Assembly (NCBI RefSeq): GCF_029016485.1
Contig: NZ_CP092106.1
Span: forward strand, 930,001-994,000
DNA: 64,000 nt
Origin: Vibrio sp. JC009
GTDB lineage: Bacteria; Pseudomonadota; Gammaproteobacteria; Enterobacterales; Vibrionaceae
Direction: 5' to 3'
Made by a program: the position numbers and the translations under genes. Shown here one piece after another: positions 55,961 through 64,000 of the stretch. Each line of letters opens with the position of its first letter. The stretch's first letter is position 1. A model generated the notes under the pieces. That model did no database searches and was not told the origin of the DNA. It saw nothing but the letters and a program-made list of their open reading frames with translations.

Positions 55961-56721
55961 ATTCCCACTGTCATCTGGACAAACTGAACTACGACGAGCT
56001 ACACGCAAATGTTGCTGAGGTGGTAAAGAAGGCCGGTGATGCAAAGGTAACAGAACTTCTTTCTGTTGGTGTGACTCTGGATGCTTTCCCGGAAATGATT
56101 CAGATGATCTCTGAGTTTGACAATGTGCACGCCTCATGCGGTGTTCACCCTCTGGATGTGGAAAGCCCGTTTGCTCTGGATGAGCTGCACCATTTTGCCA
56201 GTCATCCAAAAGTGGTTGCCATTGGTGAAACGGGCCTGGATTATCACTACAAACCAGAAACCAAAGAGCTGCAGAAGCTGAGATTTCAGCAGCAGGTTGA
56301 ACTGGCGATTGACGTTCAAAAGCCACTGATTATCCATACCCGCGATGCCAGGGAAGATACGCTGGCAATCCTGAAAAACGGCGGCGCTGAAAAGTGCGGT
56401 GGTGTGATTCACTGTTTTACCGAGGATATGGACTTTGCAAAGAAGGCCATGGATCTTGGTTTCTATATTTCCGTGTCCGGTATTGTCACCTTTAGGCAGG
56501 CGGGCGCCCTGAAAGCTGTAGTAAAAGAGCTTCCACTGGACAGGCTGCTTATTGAAACCGACTCGCCATATCTGGCTCCGGTTCCTCACCGCGGCAAAGA
56601 AAATCAGCCGGCATATGTGGTGGAAGTGGCTCAGTATATTGCCCAGTTAAAGGGAATATCGCTAACGGAAGTGGCTGAAAAAACGACGGAAAACTTCCGG
56701 AATTTGTTTTTACCCCAATAA
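55951..56721 (+). CDS. ycfH: TatD-family metal-dependent hydrolase (YcfH)
   Basis: A 256-residue TIM-barrel hydrolase. The motifs MFIDSHCHLD, GVHPLD, AIGETGLDYH, IIHTRDA, HCFTED and LIETDSPYLAP give the full metal-binding set of TatD DNases. It overlaps the end of holB by 10 bp, the standard holB-ycfH arrangement. The YcfH paralogue's substrate is not well defined. Confidence 0.93.
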   Translation: MFIDSHCHLDKLNYDELHANVAEVVKKAGDAKVTELLSVGVTLDAFPEMIQMISEFDNVHASCGVHPLDVESPFALDELHHFASHPKVVAIGETGLDYHYKPETKELQKLRFQQQVELAIDVQKPLIIHTRDAREDTLAILKNGGAEKCGGVIHCFTEDMDFAKKAMDLGFYISVSGIVTFRQAGALKAVVKELPLDRLLIETDSPYLAPVPHRGKENQPAYVVEVAQYIAQLKGISLTEVAEKTTENFRNLFLPQ

Positions 56722-56738
56722 TCCAGCTTAGTTCAGTA

Positions 56739-56844
56739 GTCATTCCTGCGAAGGCAGGAATCTGCTCACAGCGCGTTGTATGGTTGTCGGCTTGTTTCTC
56801 TCTACAGCGCGCAGACAACAGATCCCCGCCTTCGCGGGGATGAC
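56739..56844. repeat. REP pair (BIME-like) between ycfH and ptsG
   Basis: GTCATTCCTGCGAAGGCAGG (from 56739) and, inverted, CCCCGCCTTCGCGGGGATGAC (to 56844) each form a hairpin and together mirror each other. GTTGTC/GACAAC pair in the spacer. This is the common REP layout of vibrios and other gammaproteobacteria. Confidence 0.75.
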
Positions 56845-56867
56845 ATCATTTTAGTTTATAAGCACCC

Positions 56868-56892
56868 AAAGAGAGTATCTGCTCTCTTTTTT
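56868..56892 (+). terminator. Terminator after the holB-ycfH unit
   Basis: AAAGAGAG, loop TATCTG, CTCTCTTTTTT. Short stem but a good T tract, placed before the ptsG leader. Confidence 0.6.
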
Positions 56893-56978
56893 AACGCCTA
56901 TTTTCTGGCATTTCCCCCATTGTGAACTACATTCACCCCTGTAAGTACTTATAAAATAAACTTTCAGGAGCGTATACA

Positions 56979-58409
56979 ATGGCTAACAATTTGTTTGCGA
57001 ACCTGCAGAAAGTCGGTAAAGCACTGATGCTTCCGGTATCAGTACTGCCCGTTGCAGGTATTTTGCTTGGTGTCGGTGCCGCTAACTTTAGCTGGTTGCC
57101 GGATGTGGTTTCTAACATAATGGCGCAGGCCGGTGGCTCGGTATTTGGGCAGATGCCCTTATTGTTTGCCGTAGGCGTTGCCCTTGGTTTTACTCATAAT
57201 GATGGTGTGGCCGGACTGGCGGCTATCGTCGGCTACGGCATTATGGCAGCGACCCTCGGGGTAATGGCCGGGGTTATGGGGGTTGATAAAATTGATACCG
57301 GTGTGCTTGGCGGGATCTTCTCCGGTGCAATAGCTGCCTGGGCCTTCAACCGTTTCTTCCGTATAGAACTTCCAGACTATCTGGGTTTCTTTGCCGGTAA
57401 ACGTTTTGTTCCCATTATGACCGGTTTCTGTGCCATTGGTCTTGGTCTGATCCTTTCTGTTGTCTGGCCTCCGATTGGTTCAGGTATTGAAACTTTCTCA
57501 CACTGGGCTGCGAATCAGAATCCGCAGGTGGCATTTGGTATTTACGGTATTGTGGAACGCGCGCTGATCCCATTTGGTCTGCACCATATCTGGAACGTGC
57601 CATTCTTCTTTGAAGCGGGTAGCTGCGTTAATGCAGCCGGTGAGCCTCAGACCGGTATTCTGACCTGTTATCTGGTTGCTGATGAAGCCTCCCGCGCTGC
57701 CGGTAATGGTTTCGGACAACTGGCAGGTGCCTATATGTTTAAGATGTATGGTCTTCCAGCTGCTGCTATTGCAATAGCCCATTCTGCTAAACCAGAGAAC
57801 AGGGCTAAGATCATGGGTATTATGCTTTCAGCAGCCCTGACTTCATTCCTGACCGGGATTACTGAACCTATCGAGTTCTCCTTCCTGTTTGTGGCCCCGG
57901 TTCTTTATGCTATCCATGCTCTGTTGGCAGGTTCCGCGTTTATTCTTACCAACTCACTGGGTATGGTTCACGGCACCTCGTTCTCACATGGTCTGATCGA
58001 CTTTATCGTTCTGTCCGGTAACTCCCAGAAAATGATCATGTTTGTCGTATGTGGCCTGGTTTACGGTGCTATTTACTACGCGATTTTCCGTGCGGTTATC
58101 AAAGCGATGGACCTGAAAACGCCGGGTCGAGAAGAAGACAGTGAAGAGGATATGGAAATGGCTTCCGGCTCAGAAATGGCCGGTCATCTGGTCGCCGCAT
58201 TTGGTGGTAAAGAAAATATTACCGGTTTAGATGCCTGTATTACCAGATTGCGTGTTGCTGTGGTTGATACAGAAGCAGTCGATCAGGATCAACTGAAGCG
58301 TCTGGGCGCGGCTGGTGTCGTTGTGGTTGCCGGTGGTGTTCAGGCTATCTTTGGTACTAAATCTGATAATCTGAAAACCGATATGGATGAATGGATTAAA
58401 AGCCACTAA
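56979..58409 (+). CDS. ptsG: Glucose PTS enzyme IICB
   Basis: A 476-residue inner-membrane glucose transporter. The IIC domain (about 1-390) starts [33 protein letters not shown] and has the ITEPIEFSF motif; the IIB domain (about 400-476) has the phosphorylated Cys C420 in [10 protein letters not shown]. No IIA domain is fused, so the separate Crr protein should supply the phosphate. CAGGAG sits 11 bp before the ATG. Confidence 0.96.
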   Translation: MANNLFANLQKVGKALMLPVSVLPVAGILLGVGAANFSWLPDVVSNIMAQAGGSVFGQMPLLFAVGVALGFTHNDGVAGLAAIVGYGIMAATLGVMAGVMGVDKIDTGVLGGIFSGAIAAWAFNRFFRIELPDYLGFFAGKRFVPIMTGFCAIGLGLILSVVWPPIGSGIETFSHWAANQNPQVAFGIYGIVERALIPFGLHHIWNVPFFFEAGSCVNAAGEPQTGILTCYLVADEASRAAGNGFGQLAGAYMFKMYGLPAAAIAIAHSAKPENRAKIMGIMLSAALTSFLTGITEPIEFSFLFVAPVLYAIHALLAGSAFILTNSLGMVHGTSFSHGLIDFIVLSGNSQKMIMFVVCGLVYGAIYYAIFRAVIKAMDLKTPGREEDSEEDMEMASGSEMAGHLVAAFGGKENITGLDACITRLRVAVVDTEAVDQDQLKRLGAAGVVVVAGGVQAIFGTKSDNLKTDMDEWIKSH

Positions 58410-58419
58410 TTAAAAAACA

Positions 58420-58446
58420 AAAACGCCGGCAAATGCCGGCGTTTTC
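58420..58446. terminator. Bidirectional terminator between ptsG and the metS-like gene
   Basis: AAAACGCCGGC (58420-58430), loop AAAT, GCCGGCGTTTT (58435-58445): perfect 11-bp stem between convergent genes. Confidence 0.92.
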
Positions 58447-58461
58447 TCAGTATTCAGCAGA

Positions 58462-58560
58462 TTACTGCTGGCTATCCATTGCACGCTTAATGCAGATAGC
58501 AGCGCCGCCCCAGGTAACACCCAGACCGATAATCATCATGATAATTGCACCAAAAGTCAT
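58462..58560 (-). CDS. MetS-like small subunit of the NSS transporter
   Basis: A 32-residue membrane microprotein starting MTFGAIIMMIIGLGVTWGGA and ending MDSQQ, with one hydrophobic helix. It matches the pattern of the small subunit (MetS) that pairs with methionine/alanine NSS transporters. GGAGG lies 8 bp before the ATG, inside the end of the transporter gene, whose stop is 1 bp away; the two are translationally coupled. Confidence 0.82.
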   Translation of the reverse strand: MTFGAIIMMIIGLGVTWGGAAICIKRAMDSQQ

Positions 58561-58561
58561 A

Positions 58562-60031
58562 TTATGCCTCCACCTTCTCTTGTGGTTTGCTCATTACGTT
58601 AACCACAATACCAATACCCAGCAGGATGCCCATTAGTGCCCATCCCAGTCTCATGTCATAGCCACCGTAGCCTTCTTGCAGCAGGTGGATAAGTTTCTGA
58701 CCAACGATGATTGCAAGCATAATTGGCGTGATAAAGCGCAGACATACTTCAAACCATCCAGCGATAGAGAAATCAGAATATTTGTTCACGTATTCACGTA
58801 CGTCAGCCAGTTTAACAAACCATGCCATAAGTACGATTTCTACCAGACAGCTGCCCAGGATACCTACGTTGTTCACGAAGTGGTCAACCAGGTCAAGCAG
58901 CAGAAGGCCACCATCGGTTGCAAATGCCATTGAGATAACAAAACCAGTACCACATACGATAGTTGCCGCTTTCTTACGAGACCAGTTCATCTTGTCAATG
59001 ATACTTGATACAACCGCTTCGATGATAGAAATCTGAGAACTCAGACCTGCAACTACAAGCGCAAGGAAGAATAGCGGGCCAAGAATGTATGGAGCAGGAA
59101 GCAGGTTGATTGCTGCCGGCAGCGTTACGAACGCAAGACCAACACCAGCACTTACTACTTCTGTCAGAGGCTTACCTTGTTCTGCAGCCATATAGCCAAG
59201 AACAGAGAAGATCATCACACCAGCCATGATTGAGAAACCACAGTTGATTAGCACCGTCATAAATGCGTTGTTGTTGATATCTGACTTCTCTGGCAGGTAG
59301 CTGGAGTAAGCCAGCATGATCGCAAAGCCGATACTTAGGGTAAAGAAGATCTGACCGTAAGCCGCTGCCCATACATTGAAGTCAAAGATTTTGCTGAAAT
59401 CAGGCTGGAACAGGTAGTTAACACCGTCGATAGCGCCCGGAAGCATAATCATACGCACGATCAGGCCAAGTACCATCAGGAACAGCACAGGCATCATGAT
59501 TTTTGCTGCACGTTCGATACCGGCTTTTACACCACCAGCGATAGCAGCGAAAGTGATACCCCAGGCGATGGTCATTGCACCGGCAATTTTCCATTGCATG
59601 CCACCCAGATTAGTTGGCGAGTTGTCACCAAGACCAAGGTATTCGCCAAAGAAGAATGCGTTAGTATCAGTACCCCATTCCTGAGTGAAAGCCATACCGA
59701 AGTATGAAATCGCCCAGCCAATAACGGCAACGTAGTAAACAGCGATTGTTGCTGCAACACCAATCTGGAACCAGCCCAGCCACTCGTACTTAGCATTAAT
59801 ACGGCTAAGAGTGATAGGTGCAGAGCCACGGTTTCTCTGACCCATAGAGAATTCCAGGATCATAAATGGAATACCGGCTGTCAGCATGGCAAATAGATAA
59901 GGGATAAGGAATGCGCCACCGCCATTCTCATATGCCATGTACGGGAAACGCCAGATGTTACCCAGACCGATAGCAGATCCAACTGCTGCAAGAATAAATC
60001 CTGCGCGGGATCCCCATTGTTCTCGCTTCAT
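58562..60031 (-). CDS. NSS (SNF) family sodium-dependent amino acid transporter
   Basis: A 489-residue inner-membrane symporter with about 12 helices. WGSRAGFILAAVGSAIGLGNIWRFPYMAYENGGGAFLIPY is the family hallmark of helix 1 with its unwound Na+ site. The tyrosine transporter TnaT and MetP are relatives; the small MetS-like gene right after it favours a methionine/alanine type. AAGGAG precedes the ATG by 4 bp. Confidence 0.9.
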   Translation of the reverse strand: MKREQWGSRAGFILAAVGSAIGLGNIWRFPYMAYENGGGAFLIPYLFAMLTAGIPFMILEFSMGQRNRGSAPITLSRINAKYEWLGWFQIGVAATIAVYYVAVIGWAISYFGMAFTQEWGTDTNAFFFGEYLGLGDNSPTNLGGMQWKIAGAMTIAWGITFAAIAGGVKAGIERAAKIMMPVLFLMVLGLIVRMIMLPGAIDGVNYLFQPDFSKIFDFNVWAAAYGQIFFTLSIGFAIMLAYSSYLPEKSDINNNAFMTVLINCGFSIMAGVMIFSVLGYMAAEQGKPLTEVVSAGVGLAFVTLPAAINLLPAPYILGPLFFLALVVAGLSSQISIIEAVVSSIIDKMNWSRKKAATIVCGTGFVISMAFATDGGLLLLDLVDHFVNNVGILGSCLVEIVLMAWFVKLADVREYVNKYSDFSIAGWFEVCLRFITPIMLAIIVGQKLIHLLQEGYGGYDMRLGWALMGILLGIGIVVNVMSKPQEKVEA

Positions 60032-60545
60032 AGTTACTCCTTACGGCTAATCTCTGAGATATGAAGCTTTTTACCAGGACTTTGAAAGGGTTATGTGATC
60101 AGCAAAATATTACCTTTCAGCAAGGGAATATCCCGGACTGAATTCTGCGATAATCATAAAAAATTAGGTTTTAGTTCTAAAGTCTAAGGTAAAACTCAGA
60201 GTATTGTTCTGTGTTATGCAATGTGTGTTTGCGAAAACTGAAACATTCAGCTACGCGTGGAAAAGAAGGTTACAGATTAAAGTGAGGTAACGCAATAGAA
60301 AATGTTTATTAAATAATCGGTGTTGGCAAGTGCAAAGAGTGTGAAATGCATCGAAATATAGCCGATCATATTTGCTGCGCGGATGGCTGTTGGTTTAATT
60401 ATCTGCTTGTTTCTGTTTTGGTAGTATTAAAGCCTGTTGAATATGTCAGCGAGACTGTCTGAAAAAGATGCAAAAGACACAATATTATTACGGAAAATGT
60501 ACATTCCCGACTTTTTATAAGGGTATTTTCAGGCAGGATAATCTG
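60032..60545. other. 514-bp spacer without a gene
   Basis: Both adjacent genes are on the minus strand. The right part is the downstream region of the outer-membrane protein gene and the left part the leader of the transporter. I see no RNA gene, strong hairpin or repeat here; the short plus-strand frame at 60468 is a shadow. Confidence 0.5.
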
Positions 60546-61142
60546 CTACAAACGGATAACGACGCCTATATTGGATTGTACCTGGCCCAGCCAGTCTCCT
60601 TCATAGCGGATATAGCAGGTACTGCTGCCGCTGACCTGGCAAAGTGTATAGCTTTTGTTGTTTATAAAGGTTCCCATCCAGCGAAACTGCCCCTGCAGTG
60701 AGACTCTGTCGGTAAGCTGGTATTCAAGGCCGGTATAAATAGAGGAGGAGAAGCGATAGTCAATTCCGCTCCACTGTGGATCTAACTGGGTAGCGCCAAT
60801 ACTTAACCCGAGAAACGGGGAGAGCTCAGGAGTTGCTGTATAGTAGATGGCGCTCTGGAAGTGCAGATTCCTGAGGGTCAGATCGTTATTGTACTCTTCT
60901 ATATGAGAGTTTTGCTGTGAGTAAAACAGGCCAATTCTTCCCTGTTCCGACTGGGTAACTTTTGGCAGATCGGCTGCAATACTGAATGCGTAGTTAGCAC
61001 CTGGCTCGATATCAAATGTCTGATCTTCGCTATTTGCCACTTCACCACCAAAGGTATAGCCAAGTATGGGAGTGAAGTGAACGGCCGCGTAACTGTGCGA
61101 AACGGTCATCATCAGAGCAAGAAGGGTCGAAATTATTCTCAT
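60546..61142 (-). CDS. Putative outer-membrane beta-barrel protein
   Basis: A 198-residue protein with signal peptide MRIISTLLALMMTVSHSYA. The mature part shows alternating hydrophobic and polar strands, a GLEYQLTDRVSLQGQFRW strand pair and a C-terminal strand ending in Leu (NIGVVIRL), as in small 8-stranded barrels (OmpW/Opa-like). Two Cys (CQVSGSSTC) could form a loop disulfide. Specific role unknown. Confidence 0.7.
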   Translation of the reverse strand: MRIISTLLALMMTVSHSYAAVHFTPILGYTFGGEVANSEDQTFDIEPGANYAFSIAADLPKVTQSEQGRIGLFYSQQNSHIEEYNNDLTLRNLHFQSAIYYTATPELSPFLGLSIGATQLDPQWSGIDYRFSSSIYTGLEYQLTDRVSLQGQFRWMGTFINNKSYTLCQVSGSSTCYIRYEGDWLGQVQSNIGVVIRL

Positions 61143-61274
61143 AGTTTTTCACAAAGCCTTTCCAGAACACCTACAATTATTGTGACTATAACAACATATT
61201 TGCCCAGGTCTTTTCGTTAATAATTGAGTGGATTTCTCACTTCTGTTATTAAGTTGTTAACAAAGGAGGTGTTT

Positions 61275-61364
61275 ATGGATCAAGACTTTTCAATTGCAAT
61301 TAAAATTGTGGTAGTGACTTTCGGCCTGATTATCGCCATGGGTGTTATCGCTATCGCGTATTAA
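61275..61364 (+). CDS. YnhF-like 29-residue membrane microprotein
   Basis: Product: MDQDFSIAIKIVVVTFGLI and onward to AIAY, one hydrophobic helix with a short charged N-terminus. The size and the pattern of VT..GLI.A.G match E. coli YnhF (29 residues). An excellent ribosome site (AAAGGAGGT) lies 5 bp before the ATG, which strongly supports translation. It diverges from the outer-membrane protein gene. Confidence 0.75.
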   Translation: MDQDFSIAIKIVVVTFGLIIAMGVIAIAY

Positions 61365-61373
61365 ATCAACTAT

Positions 61374-61398
61374 ACTCCGGCGGTTATTTTGCCGGAGT
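61374..61398 (+). terminator. Hairpin between the microprotein and the patatin gene
   Basis: ACTCCGGC (61374-61381) pairs perfectly with GCCGGAGT (61391-61398). There is no T tract after it, so the effect on transcription is uncertain. Confidence 0.5.
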
Positions 61399-61420
61399 TC
61401 ATCAGTAAGGTAGGGGATTT

Positions 61421-62563
61421 ATGTCCAATAAGGGCGTAATTTGCGGCTCCCAGGCCTTGTTGGATGTTTCCAGATATGCAAAGTATCTGGAAGGCCGTAC
61501 GGCACTGGTAGCTCAGGGTGGCGGACAGAGAGGCATTTTTACTTCCGGAGTGATTGATTCCTTTATTCTGTCTAATTTTGACCCATTTGATGCTTTTTAT
61601 GGTACTTCAGCGGGTGCCATGAATCTTTGCGCCTTTTTATGCCGCCAGTCAGGGCTTGGCCGCTCCTTTATTCTTGACCTCACCACAGACGATAAGTTTT
61701 TTCATCTTTATAGCTATATACGAAGAAAGCAGACTCTGAATATGGAGTGGGCTCTGGACCGGATATGCGACTACCCTTATAAGCTGGATCTGGATTTAGG
61801 CCGTCGTGCTTTACGCGGCAGAGACGCCTTTGCTGCGGTAACGCACGCCGGTGAACTCAGAGATCATTATTTGCCGATCATTGACCACAATTGGTATGAC
61901 ATAATGCGCGCCACCTGCGCCATTCCGGGGCTTTACGGCAAGGAAGTAGAGGTGGGGTCTGAGCGGTATGTTGATGGAGGCGTATCAGCCGCTATCCCGG
62001 TTCAGGAAGCCTGGCGTCAGGAAGCCAGAAATATTGTGGTGATACGTACGGAGTCTCTGTGCGAAGAAGAAAAGGCTATCTCTGAGTCCGGTGTAGATTA
62101 CCAGTTTCTAAGAGAGCCCGTTGCTTTGTTGCAGCTGCACTGGCAGGAGAAGCTACAGGAGTGGAAAAGGGACTGGAGTGAGTTCTGGCAGGAGCAGTTA
62201 GACAAGTCAAAAGAGAAGAAGATACATAAGGTGCATCTGAATATGTTAAATGGCGGAAGGTGGCTGTTTGGCGGTGAGGATGTTTTCCGCCTGAGTCATC
62301 TGTTTGGCGATAAGTTTGATTCAGGTATCGCTGATTTGGTAATGGTTCATTACCAGACTTATTCACTGACCCAGGAGTTTTTGCATAACCCGCCGGATGA
62401 CTGTTTTATCGTACAGATTTCACCGCAGGAGCCGCTGAGGTCATCAGCACTGCTGAGCAACAAAGAGGATCTGCTCTTTGATTATGAGCAGGGGCTGACC
62501 GCCGGTTATAAGTTTATTGAGACTTATGTTGAGAGCCGAAAGCAGCTTTGGCTGGAGAAATAG
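61421..62563 (+). CDS. Patatin-like phospholipase, YjjU-like
   Basis: A 380-residue protein without signal peptide. The oxyanion loop ALVAQGGGQRGIF, the nucleophile elbow GTSAG (with Ser) and the catalytic Asp in YVDGGVSAAIPV are complete. The close run GGGQRGIFTSGVIDSFILSNFDPFDAFYGTSAGA and IRAT-type segment resemble E. coli YjjU, a predicted lipid acyl hydrolase. The charged middle region (about 240-275) is longer than in YjjU. Substrate unknown. Confidence 0.85.
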   Translation: MSNKGVICGSQALLDVSRYAKYLEGRTALVAQGGGQRGIFTSGVIDSFILSNFDPFDAFYGTSAGAMNLCAFLCRQSGLGRSFILDLTTDDKFFHLYSYIRRKQTLNMEWALDRICDYPYKLDLDLGRRALRGRDAFAAVTHAGELRDHYLPIIDHNWYDIMRATCAIPGLYGKEVEVGSERYVDGGVSAAIPVQEAWRQEARNIVVIRTESLCEEEKAISESGVDYQFLREPVALLQLHWQEKLQEWKRDWSEFWQEQLDKSKEKKIHKVHLNMLNGGRWLFGGEDVFRLSHLFGDKFDSGIADLVMVHYQTYSLTQEFLHNPPDDCFIVQISPQEPLRSSALLSNKEDLLFDYEQGLTAGYKFIETYVESRKQLWLEK

Positions 62564-62585
62564 CTGCCTTTGGTTGACGCTGTCC

Positions 62586-62692
62586 GGGTAACAGGCAGGT
62601 ATCGAACACAGACACGCATAGATACTTCCATGTAGCTCTGCTTTGCCATCCATGGCAAAGAAGGTCTGCTTATCGATACCTGCCTGCTACCC
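62586..62692. repeat. Long palindromic intergenic repeat (about 107 bp), copy 2
   Basis: The 20-bp arms (62586-62605 and 62673-62692) differ at one base and contain CAGGCAGGTATCGA. The centre has TTTGCCAT/ATGGCAAA. The overall plan and the stretches GGTATCGAACACA, ACACGCAT and TGCTTATCGATACCTGCC match the copy at 12204-12316. It lies between the convergent patatin and pykA genes. Confidence 0.8.
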
Positions 62693-62708
62693 TAGTTAGT
62701 GCGAATTA

Positions 62709-64000
62709 CTAATCCACTTTCAAAATCCGCATACAGTTAGTACTTCCCACACTATCCATCACATCCCCCTGAGTAATAATGACCTGATCTCCGGGATCAA
62801 GCAGGCCACGTTTTTTCAGGGTTTGAATCGCTGAAAGCGCAGAGGTTAAACCTGCATCAGCGATACTGTCGAAGTAAACCGGAGTTACGCCTCGGTAAAG
62901 TGCTGCACGGTTTAGGGTGCCTTCATTTCTAGACAGAGCAAAAATAGGCAGACCTGAGCTGAGTCTTGACATCATCAGAGGTGTCCGTCCTGATTCTGTC
63001 AGGGTAATCATCGCCTTAACCCCTTCCATATGGTTTGCTGCATACATGGTGGACATAGCGATGGTTTCTTCTGAAGAAGCAAACTTGCGGTTCATGCGGT
63101 GACTGGACTTGTTGGCCGAGGCCATTTTTTCAGCGCCCATACAAACTTCGGCCATGGATTTCACTGTCTCAAGCGGGTAAGCGCCGACGGCGGTTTCCCC
63201 TGACAGCATTACCGCATCTGTGCCATCCAGAACGGCGTTTGCAACGTCCATCACTTCAGCACGGGTTGGCATTGGGCTGGTTATCATGGACTCCATCATT
63301 TGAGTCGCTGTGATTACAGTTCTGTTCAGGCTTCTGGTTCGCAGGATAAGCTGTTTTTGCACCCCGACAAGCTCAGGGTCACCGATTTCTACCCCCAGAT
63401 CGCCTCGGGCAACCATAACGGCATCAGAAGCTAAAATAATATCATCGATGCTTTCCGGGTCTGCGACGGTTTCTGCTCTTTCAACCTTGGCAACCAGTTT
63501 GGCCTCAAGACCTTCGTCCCGGGCAAGACGGCGGGCGTAATTCATATCGTCGCCATTTCTCGGGAAAGAGACCGCAAGGTAGTCCACCTTCATCTCGGCA
63601 GCGGTTTTGATATCCTGTTTATCTTTTTCTGTTAATGCATCAGCAGACAGGCCTCCGCCTTTCTTGTTGATGCCTTTGTTGTTGGAAAGCGGGCCGCCGA
63701 CCAGAACTTCCGTGTAAACTTTAGTTTTATCAACGGACATGACTTTTAGTTGAACCCGTCCGTCATCAAGTAGCAGAATATCGCCGTTGGCCACATCCTG
63801 AGGAAGTTCTTTATAGTCCAGTCCAACGGCATCGATATCGCCTTCTCCTGCACCAAGTTCACTGTCTAAGATAAATTTATCGCCGACATTAAGTTGAATT
63901 TTTCCGTCCTTGAAGGTAGAAACGCGGATTTTTGGACCCTGAAGGTCGCCCAGAATAGCGACGTGTTTGTTGAGCTTTGCTGCAATCTCTCTGACTTGTT
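62709..64000 (-). CDS. pykA: Pyruvate kinase II, N-terminus outside the window
   Basis: The frame is open to the window end; about 430 residues are seen. It makes pyruvate and ATP from phosphoenolpyruvate and [18 protein letters not shown], the catalytic Lys-bearing [18 protein letters not shown] and the signature [11 protein letters not shown] are present, with the C-terminal allosteric domain complete. [15 protein letters not shown] and [15 protein letters not shown] identify the PykA rather than the PykF type. The upstream active-site Arg region is outside the window. Confidence 0.94.
   Translation of the reverse strand, partial: QVREIAAKLNKHVAILGDLQGPKIRVSTFKDGKIQLNVGDKFILDSELGAGEGDIDAVGLDYKELPQDVANGDILLLDDGRVQLKVMSVDKTKVYTEVLVGGPLSNNKGINKKGGGLSADALTEKDKQDIKTAAEMKVDYLAVSFPRNGDDMNYARRLARDEGLEAKLVAKVERAETVADPESIDDIILASDAVMVARGDLGVEIGDPELVGVQKQLILRTRSLNRTVITATQMMESMITSPMPTRAEVMDVANAVLDGTDAVMLSGETAVGAYPLETVKSMAEVCMGAEKMASANKSSHRMNRKFASSEETIAMSTMYAANHMEGVKAMITLTESGRTPLMMSRLSSGLPIFALSRNEGTLNRAALYRGVTPVYFDSIADAGLTSALSAIQTLKKRGLLDPGDQVIITQGDVMDSVGSTNCMRILKVD

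Noticed and set aside
1..64000. CRISPR arrays, tRNA or rRNA genes, prophage structural genes
   Set aside because: No regularly spaced repeats, cloverleaf-forming segments, rRNA stretches or capsid/tail proteins were recognised in the window.

Overview
The window looks like a piece of a Vibrionaceae chromosome, most likely Vibrio. The support is a 279-residue FadR of the long Vibrio type, the dsbB-nhaB-fadR block, and the rne / rluC / yceF-yceD-rpmF-plsX-fabH-fabD-fabG-acpP-fabF-pabC-mltG-tmk-holB-tatD-ptsG order of marine gammaproteobacteria. All calls were made by reading the sequence; no database search was run.

Layout. 1-9.7 kb: end of a GH13 alpha-glucosidase, a membrane diguanylate cyclase, dusC, a SEC-C protein, a solitary Abi/HEPN gene, then dsbB, nhaB (with a long structured leader), fadR and an unknown membrane-anchored protein. 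9.9-22.1 kb: metG, mrp/apbC, a higBA toxin-antitoxin pair, udk, asmA, cobO, dbpA and a 7TM-DISM/EAL phosphodiesterase. 22.4-24.0 kb: an AT-rich defence-like remnant (tail of hsdS, a DUF3800 gene and a possible BECR-type nuclease). 24.4-29.0 kb: a tyrosine phosphatase, a SulP transporter, heme importer genes hutC-hutD and a SemiSWEET. 29.1-42.6 kb: rne, rluC, yceF, the fatty-acid synthesis operon, pabC and mltG. 55.0-64 kb: holB, tatD, ptsG, an NSS transporter with its 32-residue MetS-like subunit, an outer-membrane protein, a 29-residue YnhF-like microprotein, a YjjU-like patatin and pykA (cut by the window edge).

The outstanding object lies between mltG and holB (about 42,689-54,411). An element of about 11.7 kb has split the essential host thymidylate kinase gene tmk exactly inside its P-loop codons. 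A 6-bp GGTGCA is present at both junctions, and joining the two host pieces across one copy restores a perfect 209-codon tmk. The first gene of the element is a complete, divergent 209-codon tmk, so the element appears to pay for the essential gene it breaks. Behind it, in one translationally coupled operon, are a large tyrosine-recombinase-like protein lacking the box-I Arg, a second large recombinase, an HTH/coiled-coil protein, a third recombinase, a small coiled-coil protein and a RecD2-like helicase. The ends carry imperfect inverted composite repeats (TATTTTTGG, 10-bp spacer, ATGTAAACCA). The left repeat is duplicated at a 37-bp period, and the inner copy sits inside a strong promoter that would drive the replacement tmk and the recombinases.

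Several repeat families are dispersed in the window: a 133-bp MITE with a perfect 19-bp Tn5/IS50 outside end, a ~110-bp long palindrome (two copies), a TACCAAT/ATTGGTA palindrome (two copies), TTCG-loop hairpins (two copies) and a REP pair.
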